Both the position numbers and the translations under genes were made by a program. Below are positions 49,141 to 62,148 of a stretch of 64,000 bases of DNA, piece by piece (the first letter of the stretch is position 1; each line of letters starts with the position of its first letter). The notes under the pieces are model-generated. The model saw only the letters and a program-made list of their open reading frames with translations, did no database searches and had not been told where the DNA came from. The stretch is taken from contig JALJEE010003057.1 in NCBI GenBank assembly GCA_023231475.1, positions 94,761 through 158,760 of the forward strand. Direction: 5' to 3'. This DNA is from Seison nebaliae. Its lineage: Eukaryota; Rotifera; Pararotatoria; Seisonacea; Seisonidae.

Positions 49141-52100
49141 ATGGACGATAATTTATCAAAAAAATCAAAGAAAACCAAAAAAGTTTTACTCCCAATTTAA
49201 TATTATTAAATCCGATGTTGAATTATAGACAAAAGATCATCATGATGAGGCAGAAAAGATATCAAAGAAGAGTAAAAAAGATGTTCGGAATTTCAATTTT
49301 TAACTATTTCCTATTATTGTAGAAGAAAATATTGGACTATGACGATGAAGAAAAAGTATCTATAAAGAAGAAGAAGAAGAAAGAAGATCATGATCATAAT
49401 GAAGAGATCGTAAAGAAGAAGAAGAAAAAGAAAGATAAGGATAAAGATAAAGACGAAGATAATGTAGATGAGGAAAAATCTCATAAGAAGAAGAAGAAGA
49501 AAGATAGAACTATTGAATCAACAACAATTGCTACAGTCGATGAAGCTGGTGAGAAGAAAAAGAAGAAAAAGAAGAAAGTCCATGATGATGATGAAACGGA
49601 TCATTCTCGTGCATCTTCAGCTGTTTCCAAAAAATCTAAAGCGAAATCAGCAAAACATACAAAAAAAGAAGATATCGTACTTGTGGAACATGAAGCTCAA
49701 ATCGAACATACTGGTTATTCCAGTGAAGAATTTGTTACATTATATTCCTTAGAGAAAATTTTTTAAATATTTCCAATCAAAAACCATTTAGGAACCGATA
49801 CCAGAAGAGATACGTGAATTTGATGAAGTTATTTAAAAAATTTCTAATTTAATAATTTGTGTTGTTCTATTTCTATATTTTATTTCGTTAGTCAACTCTT
49901 AGTGATTTGACTGTGTCGGAAGATGATGATGATCAACCGAAAAGAGCAGTAATAACAGCACCAATGATCAGGAATGATATTAGAAAACCGAAAACTGCTA
50001 AACCAATTAAAGAAGAACCGAAACAACATGAAAAGAAAAATACATATCGATCGAAACCGGATAAAACTTTATTTTTCGAAAGTACTGGATTCGCCAATGC
50101 TCAACCGTATGAAGTGAAAAGTGAAATAAAACGACGCTATGTCGATTTGTTAGATAAAGGAATCGATTTCGAATTATCGACCAAAGTGAATATTATCAAC
50201 ATTCACGAATCTCAAGATTATGATTCAATAATGAAAAATCATGGTTTAGGAGAAACCATACGGAATGTTACACTTTCGATTAATTGAAAATAAACAATGT
50301 TCAATTGTCCAGGCATCTATCCAAACTGAATCTCACGAACAGACGACACAAACCGACGAAATTGAAACGAGAAATATTTGGGTCCAATTACAATCGTCAG
50401 CAAATCAAAAAGATTTCGGATGTTTTCATTTTAAAAATTAAATTAATAAATTAAAATTAAATTTGTTTCAGTTGAAGGGGAAGATGAGAAGGAGAATGTA
50501 TTCGAAGCATTAGATCCCACTAAATTGAACAATTTCTTGAAAAAGTCTTTAGATTTAGTCCAACAAATTTTGGACGAAGAACATATGGAGAAAGAACTGC
50601 AGAAAGGTAACCATACGTCAAAAGAGTACAATTTATCAAAAGATTATTTGAATCATAAAATTATTTTATTTGAAATTCTCGACGATAATCCAACAGAAAT
50701 ATTGATGTTGGCAGAAAATGAGAATGATCAAGTGATGTTGATTTGGAGTATGTATAACATGTCTGAACCGACCAAGTTCTCATTTTCTTTTCTTTTTTTC
50801 TTTTATTTTCAATTTGAAGTATCCTCTCTTGTGGATATCGAGGTAATACCTGCAATTGTATCACATCTGCAGTGGGACAACATTCTCAACTGATTTTCGG
50901 AGGATTCGTTAGCATTTCATTATTTTGTGTTATTGTTTAAAGTTGTTAGGAGGATGGAAGTATATCCATGTGGAATTTTAAAGATTCTGTAATAAATTTA
51001 AAAAATAGAAAATTTCGACCACCATCATATCAGACAGGTTAAATCATTCTTAATTTTTTAAATCATTTTTATCATTTCTATAAATTTTTTTATTCTAAAC
51101 ATTTATAGCATTCGTTACCAGTGAAGAAAATACTGAAGCGATAATGATAATGGAATGTGTATTAAAAAGTGGAACATCAATAGCTCAAGCACAACATGAA
51201 TTGATTGCCGTTGATTTTGGAGCAACCATTCATATTTGGGTTTGTCAAATTTTTCCATTTCCCAATTTACAAACATAGTTTTGGTAGAGTATTGTGGATG
51301 TGAAAGGAAATTTAAAAAGTGGTTCTATGAATGATTTGGGAATATTTCCTGGTTCCACTTTACGACTTGTTCCAACCATCAAATATCCATTAAGACATCA
51401 AATCCAGTTAGCTGGTTATATATCATTATACTAATTGAAGAATTGTAGATCTCCATATAAGGAATTTCAAGCTTTCTCTATTACTCATCCTTGTGGTAGT
51501 GATCGACATATTTATATTAGTAGCGATCAGGGATGTATCTATCACATTGATCGAAATGGCACGGATGAATTCCCACAAATTTATGAAATAAATGATAACA
51601 GTTTAACTTTCTTTAACAATTTAACAAATTTGATCGTTATTTTCAATAGAGAGTTTTCTTGAGATTACATCAATAAAGTTCAATCCACATATTGACCGAT
51701 TATTTGTGGTTGGTTGTCGAAATGGAAATTTATATTTATTCTCAACACTCAAAAGTTTCTCTTATTCACATATTGGATGAAGTTGAAATGTTTTTCGATT
51801 GAAGGGAATCCAATTGCGACAATTTTCCAAAAGACGACAGAAAGTATCGATGAATTGATGTGGGATAATGTTGAATGTGGAACACTTTATGCAATGACAT
51901 CCAATGGTCGTCTATTAAGTTGGAGAATGAACGAAAAAGAAGGAATCATTCTAATCAATGAATCGATAATCGATTGTGAATTGGCGTTAGAATTTGAGAT
52001 AATTCATAAAAAAAATTTTATTTGCTTAATAGGAAAATGAAGAAGAATTTAATAGTGGTTATTGAGAGTTCGAATAAAATCAGATTGAATCGATATTGTG

Positions 52101-52165
52101 CAAAGACGAATATTTCACAGAAAGATTTTGAAACTTTTATAAAAGATTTGGAATTCTTGATTTGA
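49141..52165 (+). CDS. DYNC2I1: Dynein-2 intermediate chain WDR60/DYNC2I1
   Basis: Starts MDDNLSKKSKKTKK, then two short exons, then a Lys/Asp/Glu-rich exon, as in WDR60 N-termini. The diagnostic middle reads RRYVDLLDKGIDFELSTKVN, QDYDSIMKNHG, then SIQTE...TDEIETRNIWVQL, aligning with human WDR60 (RLIDLDFSF...DIQTEEIETREVWTQ). The C-terminal propeller is cut into small exons, with GSMNDLGIFPGSTLRLVP typical of WDR60. The last exon encodes KKNLIVVIESSNKIRLNRY and stops at 52,163-52,165. Introns of about 40-70 bases have donors GTTTTA, GTTCGG, GTTACA, GTTATT, GTTTTC, GTTTGT and GTTAGA. The protein loads dynein heavy chains for retrograde intraflagellar transport, so this animal makes cilia. Some propeller exon borders are uncertain. 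Confidence 0.88.
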
Positions 52166-52217
52166 TTATGAATAAAAAATTGAATTTAATGATTGAATGT
52201 ATGAGAATGCTAACATA

Positions 52218-52403
52218 TTATGCATATGAGACTGAGTCGGCTCTTGTACAGATGAGATAGAGAGCAAATAGGAATCCAGGAATCCATCCGATTAGCGTCA
52301 ATAAGATACTCACTGCTACATAAATATTACATTCATCCATTAAAATATAGACTGCCAATGGCGGGAGAAGAAATGCAAGAATGAAGAGTATCAATTTGTT
52401 CAT
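52218..52403 (-). CDS. PMP3/UPF0057 proteolipid
   Basis: Single-exon, 61 residues, two hydrophobic helices: KLILFILAFLLPPLAVYILM and ILLTLIGWIPGFLFALYLIC. The second carries the family signature LLTLIGWIPGFLFALY (compare LNILLT-LG-IPG-IHA-Y). PMP3-family peptides sit in the plasma membrane and influence membrane potential and salt tolerance in yeast and plants. In animals the family is patchy. The stop lies about 52 bases from the convergent WDR60 stop. Confidence 0.9.
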   Translation of the reverse strand: MNKLILFILAFLLPPLAVYILMDECNIYVAVSILLTLIGWIPGFLFALYLICTRADSVSYA

Positions 52404-54523
52404 GTTGTCGTTTATCTGAAGATTTCTAAGGATAAAAGATAATTAAAATGATTTTGAAAATAAATATTTTTTCTTTATGTTCGATTTGATCAATCATCGC
52501 ATATTTGTGAAACGACAAAATCGACGGAATGACGTCAGAATTTATCTGAATAGTTGTGAGTCACAAACATTCGTCTTCTTACTAATCAATAAATGATGAT
52601 TGAGAAATTATGATTATTTTAGAAAATTATGAAGGTTCTCTCTTTTCCTTCTTCTATAGAAAGTTCAATTTAATTTAATTTAATTTAATTTAATTTAATT
52701 TAATGATTTCCAATATCATTTTTCTAATTACTCTATTCTCAAATTCGATGGTGTCCCAATATATATATATATATCTACTCGAGAAATTTTTTAATACATA
52801 TTTCTCTTATAAATTTAATTTATAAAAAATTACGTTCTCTTACCAAAACAATCAGTCATTCACATTATGTGACACATTGTTATTGAATGTGGCACATTGA
52901 TAAGAAATTCAAAATAATATTCATTTGAATAACAGAGAAGAGAGAGTCGACAGTTGTAGATAATTGATAACTGATGGTAGTTTGAATGAATTTCATCAAC
53001 AGGAAATTCTCCTCATAAAATTTCTACAGAGAATTCTCTCTGAAGTTTTCTGTCTTTCAATTTAACGATGTGAAAACATATGGAAGAACTTGTAAATGAT
53101 GTTAATGATGTACTGGATGATGATAGTAGTAGGTGTGGGGATGGTTAATTTGTGGTGAAACCGAACGCCAGTTGGTGTGATTAATATCTGAGATTAATCC
53201 ACATCTCTCACCATAACAATGGAAATGGATGATGAGGGAGATGGAAAGGAATTATCAATTCGTTTGAATATAATATGTGAGAAAGAAGTTTATTTTCGTT
53301 CGAACCTTCTCTTCACCTTTCCCGTCTGAAAATCGTTCTAGTCATAGAACGAAAATGGAAATTTGATGAAGAAAAGGAAATTTTACGAATTCTCCTATCA
53401 ATAATACAAAATAAGAAAATTAACGATAGAATCTAAAAATATTGTTTGATGGACAACGATAAAGAGATGAGAGTGATGATTAATTTTCTATCGATGAATT
53501 TTTCGTATAAATTCTTTTTATTTCATGAGAGATGGAGAGGTGAAAGAATGGTGAATAGAAAAGAATACATGGATCATGTTTATGTGATGTGGTAATCGAT
53601 TGGGAAGAAATTATTTCTAAAAAATTAGTCATGAGAGAATGGTGGAGTTGTGTCATCCACATCGATAGTTTATCAAGAAATGAGTAAAAAAAGATAAAGT
53701 TACTAGAAAAATTGTCAAAGAATTACTGGAAAATTGTGAGCGATGAAATAATTTTCTTTGATTCTTTTCCTTTAAAAATGGAATAATAAGAATAGATGAT
53801 TGACGCTAACTGTGAATGAGATAAAAAAAACAACAACAACAACAACATCCTGTGTAATTAATTCGAAGGAATGAGTGAGTTGAATTGAAGGAAAAAAGAA
53901 CTACGAATGTTAACGATTATATTTGAAGAATATAAAAAAAAAATGGGAAGTATTCATTTAGAAAAAAGGAAATTATTTGTTCAATCGAAATTGTGATTGA
54001 GAAGAAGAAAAAATTGGAAATCATCTTCCATTCGTGATAGAAGAAATCAGGTGAGAATAATGTCAATTTGTTTGATGGATGATTATGAAAAGAATACAAG
54101 GAGAATATATAATGTGCGGGGCAAACAACTTCTTCCTAAGAATAAATGGTATTAAATTGAAATTATTCTTATTCTCATTTTAAACAACATATCGATCATT
54201 TTCGATTGATATGGGGTGGGAATGGATAAGAAAATTCAAAAGATGCAAATCGAAGTAAGATGAGCGATTAAGTCAGTTTTACATGACGTAATGAAAATAT
54301 TGAAGTAGTTATGATAAATCGATTGTTGGAAATGAAATTTTTGAGAAAATGAATTTGAAAATGATGAGGGAAAGGAACGGAATATTTAGATTGTGTCTCG
54401 TGAATGAAACGAGTTATTGAAATTGTTCGTTGATGTCGATGATCAGAAAAATTGCTAGAAAGAATTCATTGCACTAGAAATGTTAATTGTTGATCGAACC
54501 GATTTTCAAATTTGTTAAAAGTT
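52404..54523. other. Intergenic with microsatellites
   Basis: About 2.1 kb without a supported gene. It contains an AATTT pentanucleotide repeat of about seven copies at 52,668-52,702, a short (TA)n near 52,761 and a CAA run near 53,830. Two 60-codon minus-strand frames have no features. Confidence 0.5.
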
Positions 54524-55623
54524 TTAAAAGAAGTTTCTACCATTTCCATGATTATTTCCGTTACCGTTATTCATGGACATACCATTGTTTGACATTGATT
54601 CAATTTGTAATGAATCCGAATTCATTCCATTGCCATTATTACCACCCAAATAATGAGAAGGATTACGACGATTTGATGGCCAGAAAGCTGATGGCATGGA
54701 ATGATCAACTGATGGCATATCGTACGCATGAGGCATATTTGGTGGATAATCTGATGGATTCATATTCGGAATATTCGGATAATCATACATGTTAGAATTA
54801 TGCATTCGATTCCTATAAAGAAAATATTTAGATGGTTTTCTTGATGGAAATTCAAACATGAAATTTGTGTCATTGGTATGATTGAGATTGCCATGTAACA
54901 TCGGATATGATTCGTTGATTCCATAAATTCCATTCATGGTTGAATTATCACCGCTGGGATTATGGGATGTAGTATGAGGATTCAAATTGAGAGAACCAAA
55001 ATCCTGAGCTAGATTTGGTTTCGGTCGTCCTGAAATTATTTGAAATTAAAATATTTTGGAAAATTTCAATTTAATAAAATTTAACGATGAGGTAAATTTG
55101 AGTCACCCCAACAAGGACCTGATGAAAAGTTGTCATTCGCATGATCATCAGGCATAACATCGTTGTAATAAACGGGATTGACACGATCGTTGTACATCGT
55201 CTAAAGATGGAATGATTAACGATGGAAAATAATCATATTAATTTAACATTTCTCGCCCAATCATCATTTTCCATATGTCGATATTGAGTTGACATTGGCG
55301 TTTCTTCACCATATGCAAAATTCATATTGTTCGATATATCACCATTTCCACCATTCATACCACCGTTTGGAGAATAACCGCCACCATCTTTTGACAGATA
55401 AGAACCTAATCGACTTTTATTAAATCTGTTAACTGGTCGTCGATTATTATGAGTTTTCATTGACGGATCATACATTGACGGTTCCACCGGTTTATTTCTG
55501 GGATACATTACCGACGGGTTTCCATGGGAACCATATGGATGAGATGAATTGTGTGCTTGTGGTGGTATAACATTATGAGGGAGACGTCCCATATATGAAT
55601 TATTGGGATTGTTACTAGTGCTC

Positions 55624-55655
<32 letters not shown>

Positions 55656-57287
55656 GTCAATGATTGGTGGTGGATATCGAACATCTGCACCTAATGCATT
55701 CATTTGATTCATGGAATTGAAAGCGCCATATGATGGACGATGTGTTGTTGATCTCATTGCATTCTGTTCATATAAAGTAGATGTTGCTGATGGCGTATTA
55801 TAAACGTTGCTATTAGTAATCGTATTACCACTACTGCCATTGATGGTTGATTGGGAGGAGGTGTTATTAGCATCACCTTCCAAATGACATAAATTTACTA
55901 ATTGTGTCTGCAATTCTTTCATTCGACTACAAGCATTTGTATATTCTTTCCCATCATTAGCTGATGAATAATTACTTTTCATCTTCTTATAAGCACGACG
56001 TGCTTTTTGTGAATTACCAATTAATTCACTAATGATCGTTATACCATCCGCTCTCAATGGGAGATAGAGAACTTTGTCTGTTAGAACTCCATCCTCCAAA
56101 TCTAAATGGATATATCTCAATATCTCTTGTTCACTCGCTTCACCCATTTTCGAATATTGATTATAATGTTTCGTTATCTCTTTCACATTCTTCATCTTAT
56201 GATCTTCCGGCAACTAAAAGAATTATTTGAATAATTAATATGAAATTATTTCGAAAAATGTTGACAAGACAAATTGTTTTTTTTGGACAAAGAAAAACAT
56301 TCAGAAGCTTCCAACAAAGATGAAAATGATAAACTGTCACTAAACACAGGAAAACGAGTGTAAATTGTTACGAAGTGAAAGGAAAAGCGATTTAATAAAA
56401 AGAATACCGATTCTTTGGAATCATCAAATGGAAAAGTTTCCAGATTAAGAGAAATATTCGAATTATCATTATCCTCTGCCTAACGTATTCCCAATTGTAC
56501 AAATTGAAAATGATGAGAAAATGAATGAGAAAAAAATACTGACAATTTTCCAAGAATGTTCCAAATTGGAAGTTAACTAAAAAATTATCAAATTGAAAAA
56601 AAGAGAAAAATTAAATGGAATAACATTTAATAAATCCATTCGACGATTGTCTTTCATATCCATATTGTCCATATAACTGTTAGTGAGAGGTTGGAAGTGT
56701 TTAGGAGAGATGGAGGAAGTCAGTTCGATTTTACTTGTCGTTGTATCGATCAACGATTGATCGGTGGGTAATTGAAATAAATTTCTCGAATTATTATTCT
56801 CATATGTTGAAATATTTTTTCGCATATTATTCGAGAATGTGGAGTCGATTCCTTTGACGTCGCCGATCAAGTCCACACTCTCAATTCGATTATCTTTGTT
56901 CTTATTCCCATAATTGGTCAACAACGATGTTGGTGGCGTTTCATCAATCGGATGGATGTTGGAAGTAGTTGAATTGACATTGGTACTTTTCGGTTCTTGA
57001 AGGAAACGATTAAGATTCCATCGTTTCATTTTCCCATTCTGAACATTCGGATCACCCCAAATCGAAGTACCATTATCATGATTATTGTTGATTTGAGAGA
57101 TGGTAGTCACAATCTCCTCCTCACAATCCCAACCAGAAACGTTAACTGTGAAATCTGGCATCAATTCTCCTAAAGTCGGATTCTCGGATGATGATCTGGA
57201 ACGGCTTTTTCCTCTCGAATCACGTTGTTGACGTTCGCTACGTGATCGCGAATAACCGGCTACCGGCAATGCTACTGCTGTTGCCAT
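54524..57287 (-). CDS. GW/WG-motif, Asn-rich protein; GW182/AIN-like candidate
   Basis: ATG at 57,287 (MATAVALPVAGYSRSRSERQ) begins an exon to about 56,633 with an Arg/Ser-rich start and motifs SGWDCEEE and GTSIWGDP. Small exons follow (LTSNLEHSWKI; AEDNDNSNISLNLETFPF). The large exon from about 56,215 to 55,244 begins LPEDHKMKNVKEITKHYNQY. It contains a helical block (EILRYIHLDLEDGVLTDKVL, LPLRADGITIISELIGNSQK) and then an Asn-rich part with a poly-Asn run, ending NDDWARN. The next exon has SSGPCWGDSNLPH, and the last (PNLAQDFGSLNL...) is Asn/Met/Pro-rich to a stop at 54,524. Repeated GW/WG/W motifs in disordered sequence resemble Argonaute-binding GW182 or nematode AIN proteins. I could not place RRM, UBA or PAM2 domains, so the name is tentative. 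The junction before LPEDH is unresolved. Confidence 0.5.
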
Positions 57288-59024
57288 TCTTAAGTGAATG
57301 TGATCATTCACCAATAAAGAATGAAGAAAGAATTCTATAAATAACTAAAAAAAAATTGAATATAATCAATGTAGAATAAATTTCCTCTCGAAAAAACAAT
57401 TGAATGTGATGAGAAAGAATTAAAGGAAAATAATAAAGAAAAAATTCGATGAGATTCATAGAATGAAAAAAAAAAGGAATTAGTAGAATAATTGGAAGAG
57501 AAGATTATGCAACCTATATGGAAATGTCAACAAATTCATTAAATTCATCTCTTCTCAAATACATATCAATTTGCAGATATATCTCATACAAATTCCATTA
57601 TCGTACATATTTGTTTTGGGGGGGAGAGGGAAAGAGATAAACATCTCAACATTCTCCTACCATTCTCCTAACTTATCAACAATTATTCTAATTTTTAAAT
57701 TTTTAGCTTCATCTTTCCTCTCATCAAATCACTCAACCTATTCCATATTTCCTTTAATTCTTTTCCATACACTACAACTTAATCATTGGAACATATTAAC
57801 AACACAATTTCTCATTTTAACATCAGTTTCATTTCGTGAAAAATTTCCACAATTTCTACGTATCAATCCAAATTGAATAACGATTTAATAAAATTGAAAA
57901 TAATTTGATAAATTACTTAACTATTGTATTAATTGTATTGATTTACATTGTAAGATAAAATATCTGCAAGTTGAATTCTGATGAATTATTTGTCTGATGA
58001 CATTGGAAATGATTGAACAGTTTCCAAAATATGGATAAGAAATTTGAACTTTGTATTTAACACGAGGAGATCGAGATGTGGCATTTACTAATAATTTAAT
58101 AATGTGAGAAGGAAGTTGAAGAAATTTTATTTATTTGATTTAATAATAATTTGAACGAAAATTTTAAAATCTTCTCTAATATCCAATCTTCTTCACTTCC
58201 CTATTATTATTAAACTGTAATCAATCTTTCATTCAATCAATCAAGAGGAGAAACAATTATAAGTTTATTAGAGTATTATCAGTTTGCCAATTGTCCATCG
58301 TTCGTTATTTATATTTACGTAAGTTCTGGTCCGCCTTTACAAGATTCAGTCTTTAATGTTCCGCATGAAACGGATGTGCAACCTTGGTGTTAATTTGTTT
58401 TCCTTAATTTGTTGAATGAATGAAAATGTTAGAATTAGAATAATGGGAGGAGTATTTGCTAAAATGAACAAGAAAGAAATAATATAAAGTTATTTCTAGA
58501 AGACTTACGGGAATATGCTCGAGTACAATTCTTCCTCTTCATAGCCACTCTTCAATTTCCGTCGATATTGGGAACATAATGGAATGAATGGTCTTTCTCA
58601 TTTGGTGAAAGGTCAAATCATTTTAGTTTTGAGAATGAATTCCAAAGGAAGGAGGAGTATGACGGAAGAGAATAATTAAAAAAATGAGCTGAAATTATTA
58701 GTTTCTTACTTATTATATGTAAGGAGGAGAGGAGAATTCATTGAGATAGATAAATACATTTTCCTCAATGTATCTACCGTAAAATGTGAATGTAAATGTA
58801 AATGTAAATAAAATTTTGAGAGATTTGAAATAAAAAGAATCCAAACTCTAACAATCATTAGATAAGTGGCAAATCTAAATTTATCATTTATCAATGTCAT
58901 CCATCTTATGATTAATATATTATGATGAGAAATAAATTATTAATAATTTAATTTGTAATTAATTAAATTTAATTAAATTTTTCATTCTTCTCTTCCATTT
59001 AGAAATCGTATTTATTACCAGTAA
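57288..59024. other. Divergent intergenic region between GW gene and CNNM
   Basis: About 1.7 kb. Pieces at about 58,320-58,390 and 58,505-58,580 read on the minus strand look briefly coding and one ends in a canonical GTAAGT, but the phases do not join into a protein. A G-rich run occurs near 57,617. It probably contains both promoters. Confidence 0.4.
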
Positions 59025-61631
59025 ATGGAAAAAAGATGTCTTTTATTCAACATTGTTTCAGTATTCATTTTGTTGAGTGATGTGGCAATCGGTCAATCGA
59101 TTCTCACATTCGAACCTGACCAAAAATCGAAATATGTCGTCGAATATTCGGACGGACATTTCCAAGTGACATCAAGAAAATCGTTCATTTTAAACGTTTT
59201 CATCACCGATTATAATGGAAGTGATTCCATACCGATGATCTTGACGAAAAGAAAACAGATATTATCAAACCGATCTTGTAACACTAATGGCGATGGAATC
59301 GATGGTAATTTGAAAAGAATCGGAAAAAATAAATATCAAACCGATTTATATTTTTATGATATTGGCGATTATTATTTTTGTTTGGATGTCTCGTCAGATG
59401 GAGAATATCGTTACGAAAATAATGAAATGTTTTTGAGTGTGGTAAAAGAGAAGAAGAGATTAATGCCAATTTGGATTCAAATAATTTTACTTTGTCTACT
59501 CCTTTGTCTCTCAGCGTTGTTCAGTGGATTAAATTTGGGATTGATGTCTTTGGACAATACGGAATTGCAAATTTTGAAAGATGTTGGAACTGATGCAGAA
59601 AGGAAATATGCAAAGAAAATTATTCCTTTAAGACAACGTGGCAATTTTCTTTTATGTTCCATTTTGTTAGGGAACGTTCTAGTCAATTCAACTCTCACCA
59701 TATTATTAGATGATATTTCATCAGGTTTATATGCAGTTATTGCATCAACTGCATGTATCGTTATTTTTGGAGAGATCATTCCACAAGCTGTTTGTTCACG
59801 ATATGGATTGATGATTGGAGCGAAGACACTTGTTATCATGAAATTTTTCATGTTAGTCACCGCCGTCATTTCTTATCCCATTTCTCGATTACTCGATGTT
59901 ATTTTGGGAGAAGAAATTGGATGTGTTTATTCGAGAGAGAAATTACGATGTCTTTTACGATACACCAAAGATCGAATGGATGTTAAAGATCGAGAATTAG
60001 AGATAATGCAAGGTGCATTGGAATTGACGAAGAAAACGGTCGGTTCCATCATGAAATCCATCGAAACGGTTTATATGTTAGAATGGCAAGATCGATTGGA
60101 TTTCAGTTGTATCACCGAAATCATTAAACAAGGATATACTCGTGTTCCAATTTTCAGAGATGATCGAAAAAATATTGTCAGTTTGTTAAATGTAAAAGAT
60201 TTGGCATTGATCGATCCTGAAGATCGAATAACTGTAGAGAATTATTGTAATTATTATAAACATGATTTCGAACGTTGTGATATCGACAAACCATTAGATT
60301 CATTATTAGATGATTTTAGAAAGGGAGGATGTCATATGTGTATTGTAACGAAAGTGTTCAATGAAGATCCAGATCGTGATCCGTTTATGGAAGTGGTCGG
60401 TTTAGTAACATTGGAAGATGTGATTGAATCGATATTTCATTTAGATATATTTGATGAATATGATCAGAATGAGAAAGAAGGGAAATTATTAGCATTTACT
60501 GGTCGACAGAATTCGGCGAAAACTGGAAATATTCATGCGTGGTGGAAAGTGGATGATCTCAATCAATCACATATTCCATCATCTTTAGCATATGCGGCGA
60601 TGATGTTCCTCTCTCAACAAATAGAATTATTCAAACCTGATATCATTCTTCAACAAATGTTACTTCGTCTTATTCAATTTTGTTTCATTGATTTCCGACC
60701 ACGAGATCTAATCGGACGTTGTCTTGATGATGCGACGACAGATAAAGCAACAATCGATCCAATCGCTGGCGATGAGAAGACTTTAGAAGAGGAGAAACAT
60801 TACATTTATAAGAATGGAGTATCAGCTGATTATTTCGTATTGATATTAGCTGGATCAGCAGAAATTGAAACGAATGGAATGAAATTTCAAGTAACTCCAT
60901 TCCAATATTTTGGAGAGGAAGCATTGACACATGTCTGTGATGATGAGAGTATTTCAAACGATATATTTTCAATTGATGTAACAAAAAAACAATTTTTACC
61001 AACTTTCACTATTTATGGAAAGACTTCACATTTACAATATATTCGAATTCATAAACAACAATATTTTAATGCTTTACATTTCTCTCATTTGAGACGTGGT
61101 GCACCACGAGAAGATGGTGATACAGACATCAATTTCACGAACAACAACAACAACAACAACAACAATAATAATAATAATAATAATATTAATCATATGAATT
61201 ATGATATGATAATGAAACCATCAACTCAAATGAAAGAGAATGATAATGTTTCAATAAAATCCTTACAGAATATTAGCAAGACGAATAGTTATTGGAGGAA
61301 GTTGCAACCTCCATTCCATCCAATCATTCGTCAACAATTTCAACGTTCCGACAAAATCCATAAACAAAAATCACCAGATAGTTCGACGATATCACCGAAA
61401 AAAATAACTGACGATATTATATTGCCAGGACGACGTTCGAGAAAAGGCAGTCAATTGACAATTGAACGTTCGGATAATTCAACGCCATTACCACCACTCA
61501 TCACGCCATCCAAAAGAGAAAAATTGAGATTAAATGATAACAAATCTCCTTTGACGACCGTTGCATCAGCAACCGCGTTAAATGTGTCTGATGAAGCAAA
61601 AGAGAGATTACTTTCTGATAGAACAGAATAA
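59025..61631 (+). CDS. CNNM (cyclin M/ACDP) Mg2+ transporter
   Basis: Intronless, 868 residues. A signal peptide (MEKRCLLFNIVSVFILLSDV) precedes an extracellular domain (about 22-145). The DUF21/CNNM membrane domain (about 146-300) contains LCLSALFSGLNLGLMSLD, RGNFLLCSILLGNVLVN and IVIFGEIIPQAVCSRYGLMI. A CBS pair (about 325-490) contains RVPIFRDDRKNIVSLLNVKD and VGLVTLEDVIESIF. A cyclic-nucleotide-binding-like domain (about 515-690) contains YIYKNGVSADYFVLILAGSA and FQYFGEEAL. A polar tail with a run of about 14 Asn follows. The order is that of human CNNM1-4, fly Uex and worm CNNM, which export or regulate Mg2+ at the plasma membrane and bind PRL phosphatases through the CBS loop. Confidence 0.95.
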   Translation: MEKRCLLFNIVSVFILLSDVAIGQSILTFEPDQKSKYVVEYSDGHFQVTSRKSFILNVFITDYNGSDSIPMILTKRKQILSNRSCNTNGDGIDGNLKRIGKNKYQTDLYFYDIGDYYFCLDVSSDGEYRYENNEMFLSVVKEKKRLMPIWIQIILLCLLLCLSALFSGLNLGLMSLDNTELQILKDVGTDAERKYAKKIIPLRQRGNFLLCSILLGNVLVNSTLTILLDDISSGLYAVIASTACIVIFGEIIPQAVCSRYGLMIGAKTLVIMKFFMLVTAVISYPISRLLDVILGEEIGCVYSREKLRCLLRYTKDRMDVKDRELEIMQGALELTKKTVGSIMKSIETVYMLEWQDRLDFSCITEIIKQGYTRVPIFRDDRKNIVSLLNVKDLALIDPEDRITVENYCNYYKHDFERCDIDKPLDSLLDDFRKGGCHMCIVTKVFNEDPDRDPFMEVVGLVTLEDVIESIFHLDIFDEYDQNEKEGKLLAFTGRQNSAKTGNIHAWWKVDDLNQSHIPSSLAYAAMMFLSQQIELFKPDIILQQMLLRLIQFCFIDFRPRDLIGRCLDDATTDKATIDPIAGDEKTLEEEKHYIYKNGVSADYFVLILAGSAEIETNGMKFQVTPFQYFGEEALTHVCDDESISNDIFSIDVTKKQFLPTFTIYGKTSHLQYIRIHKQQYFNALHFSHLRRGAPREDGDTDINFTNNNNNNNNNNNNNNNINHMNYDMIMKPSTQMKENDNVSIKSLQNISKTNSYWRKLQPPFHPIIRQQFQRSDKIHKQKSPDSSTISPKKITDDIILPGRRSRKGSQLTIERSDNSTPLPPLITPSKREKLRLNDNKSPLTTVASATALNVSDEAKERLLSDRTE

Positions 61632-62148
61632 TTGATGAGATTAATCTCATCATAATTAAGTTCCTCCATGAACATCATTTTCGATTTAGCTTTTAACAGG
61701 CTTCTCTTTCCGTTTTTTATAGTTATGTTTATTATTCTTGTTGTTTCATTTTTCCGAAAACATTTCCGCAACATCATTTTCTATTTGTTTTTTCTTTTTT
61801 TTTTCCTTTTTTTGAAGATATAGATAAGCACAGTGAATATTTTTTTGGAGAGATTCGAAGAATTAATTTTTCAAATCTTTTCCGGTTCTCCGGTATACAT
61901 TTCCATCGTTTCATCCATTTCATTGTCATATTTCATATCTCTTTCACAATTCGATTATTCGGATGGTGGAGTTATGTGAATAGTTGAATAGATATTTTTT
62001 TCATTGATACTGTTACCGATTGAAATGACGCATTTATTAAAGACGTTTACTTATTCTTTCCAACAATATTAATTATTTTCATCAAAAACTTTCATTTCCA
62101 TATTAACTAAAAACATTTTATTTTCTTCTTGTCATTATTAAACAATAG
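61632..62148. other. Intergenic CNNM-WBP2
   Basis: T-rich spacer with the CNNM 3' UTR and WBP2 promoter. The minus-strand frame across the CNNM stop is a shadow. Confidence 0.5.

Noticed and set aside
58320-58580. Possible minus-strand exons (EELYSSIFP next to a canonical GTAAGT; a Cys-rich VSCGTLKTESC piece).
   Set aside because: No initiator Met, and the phases do not join through the available acceptors into a continuous frame.
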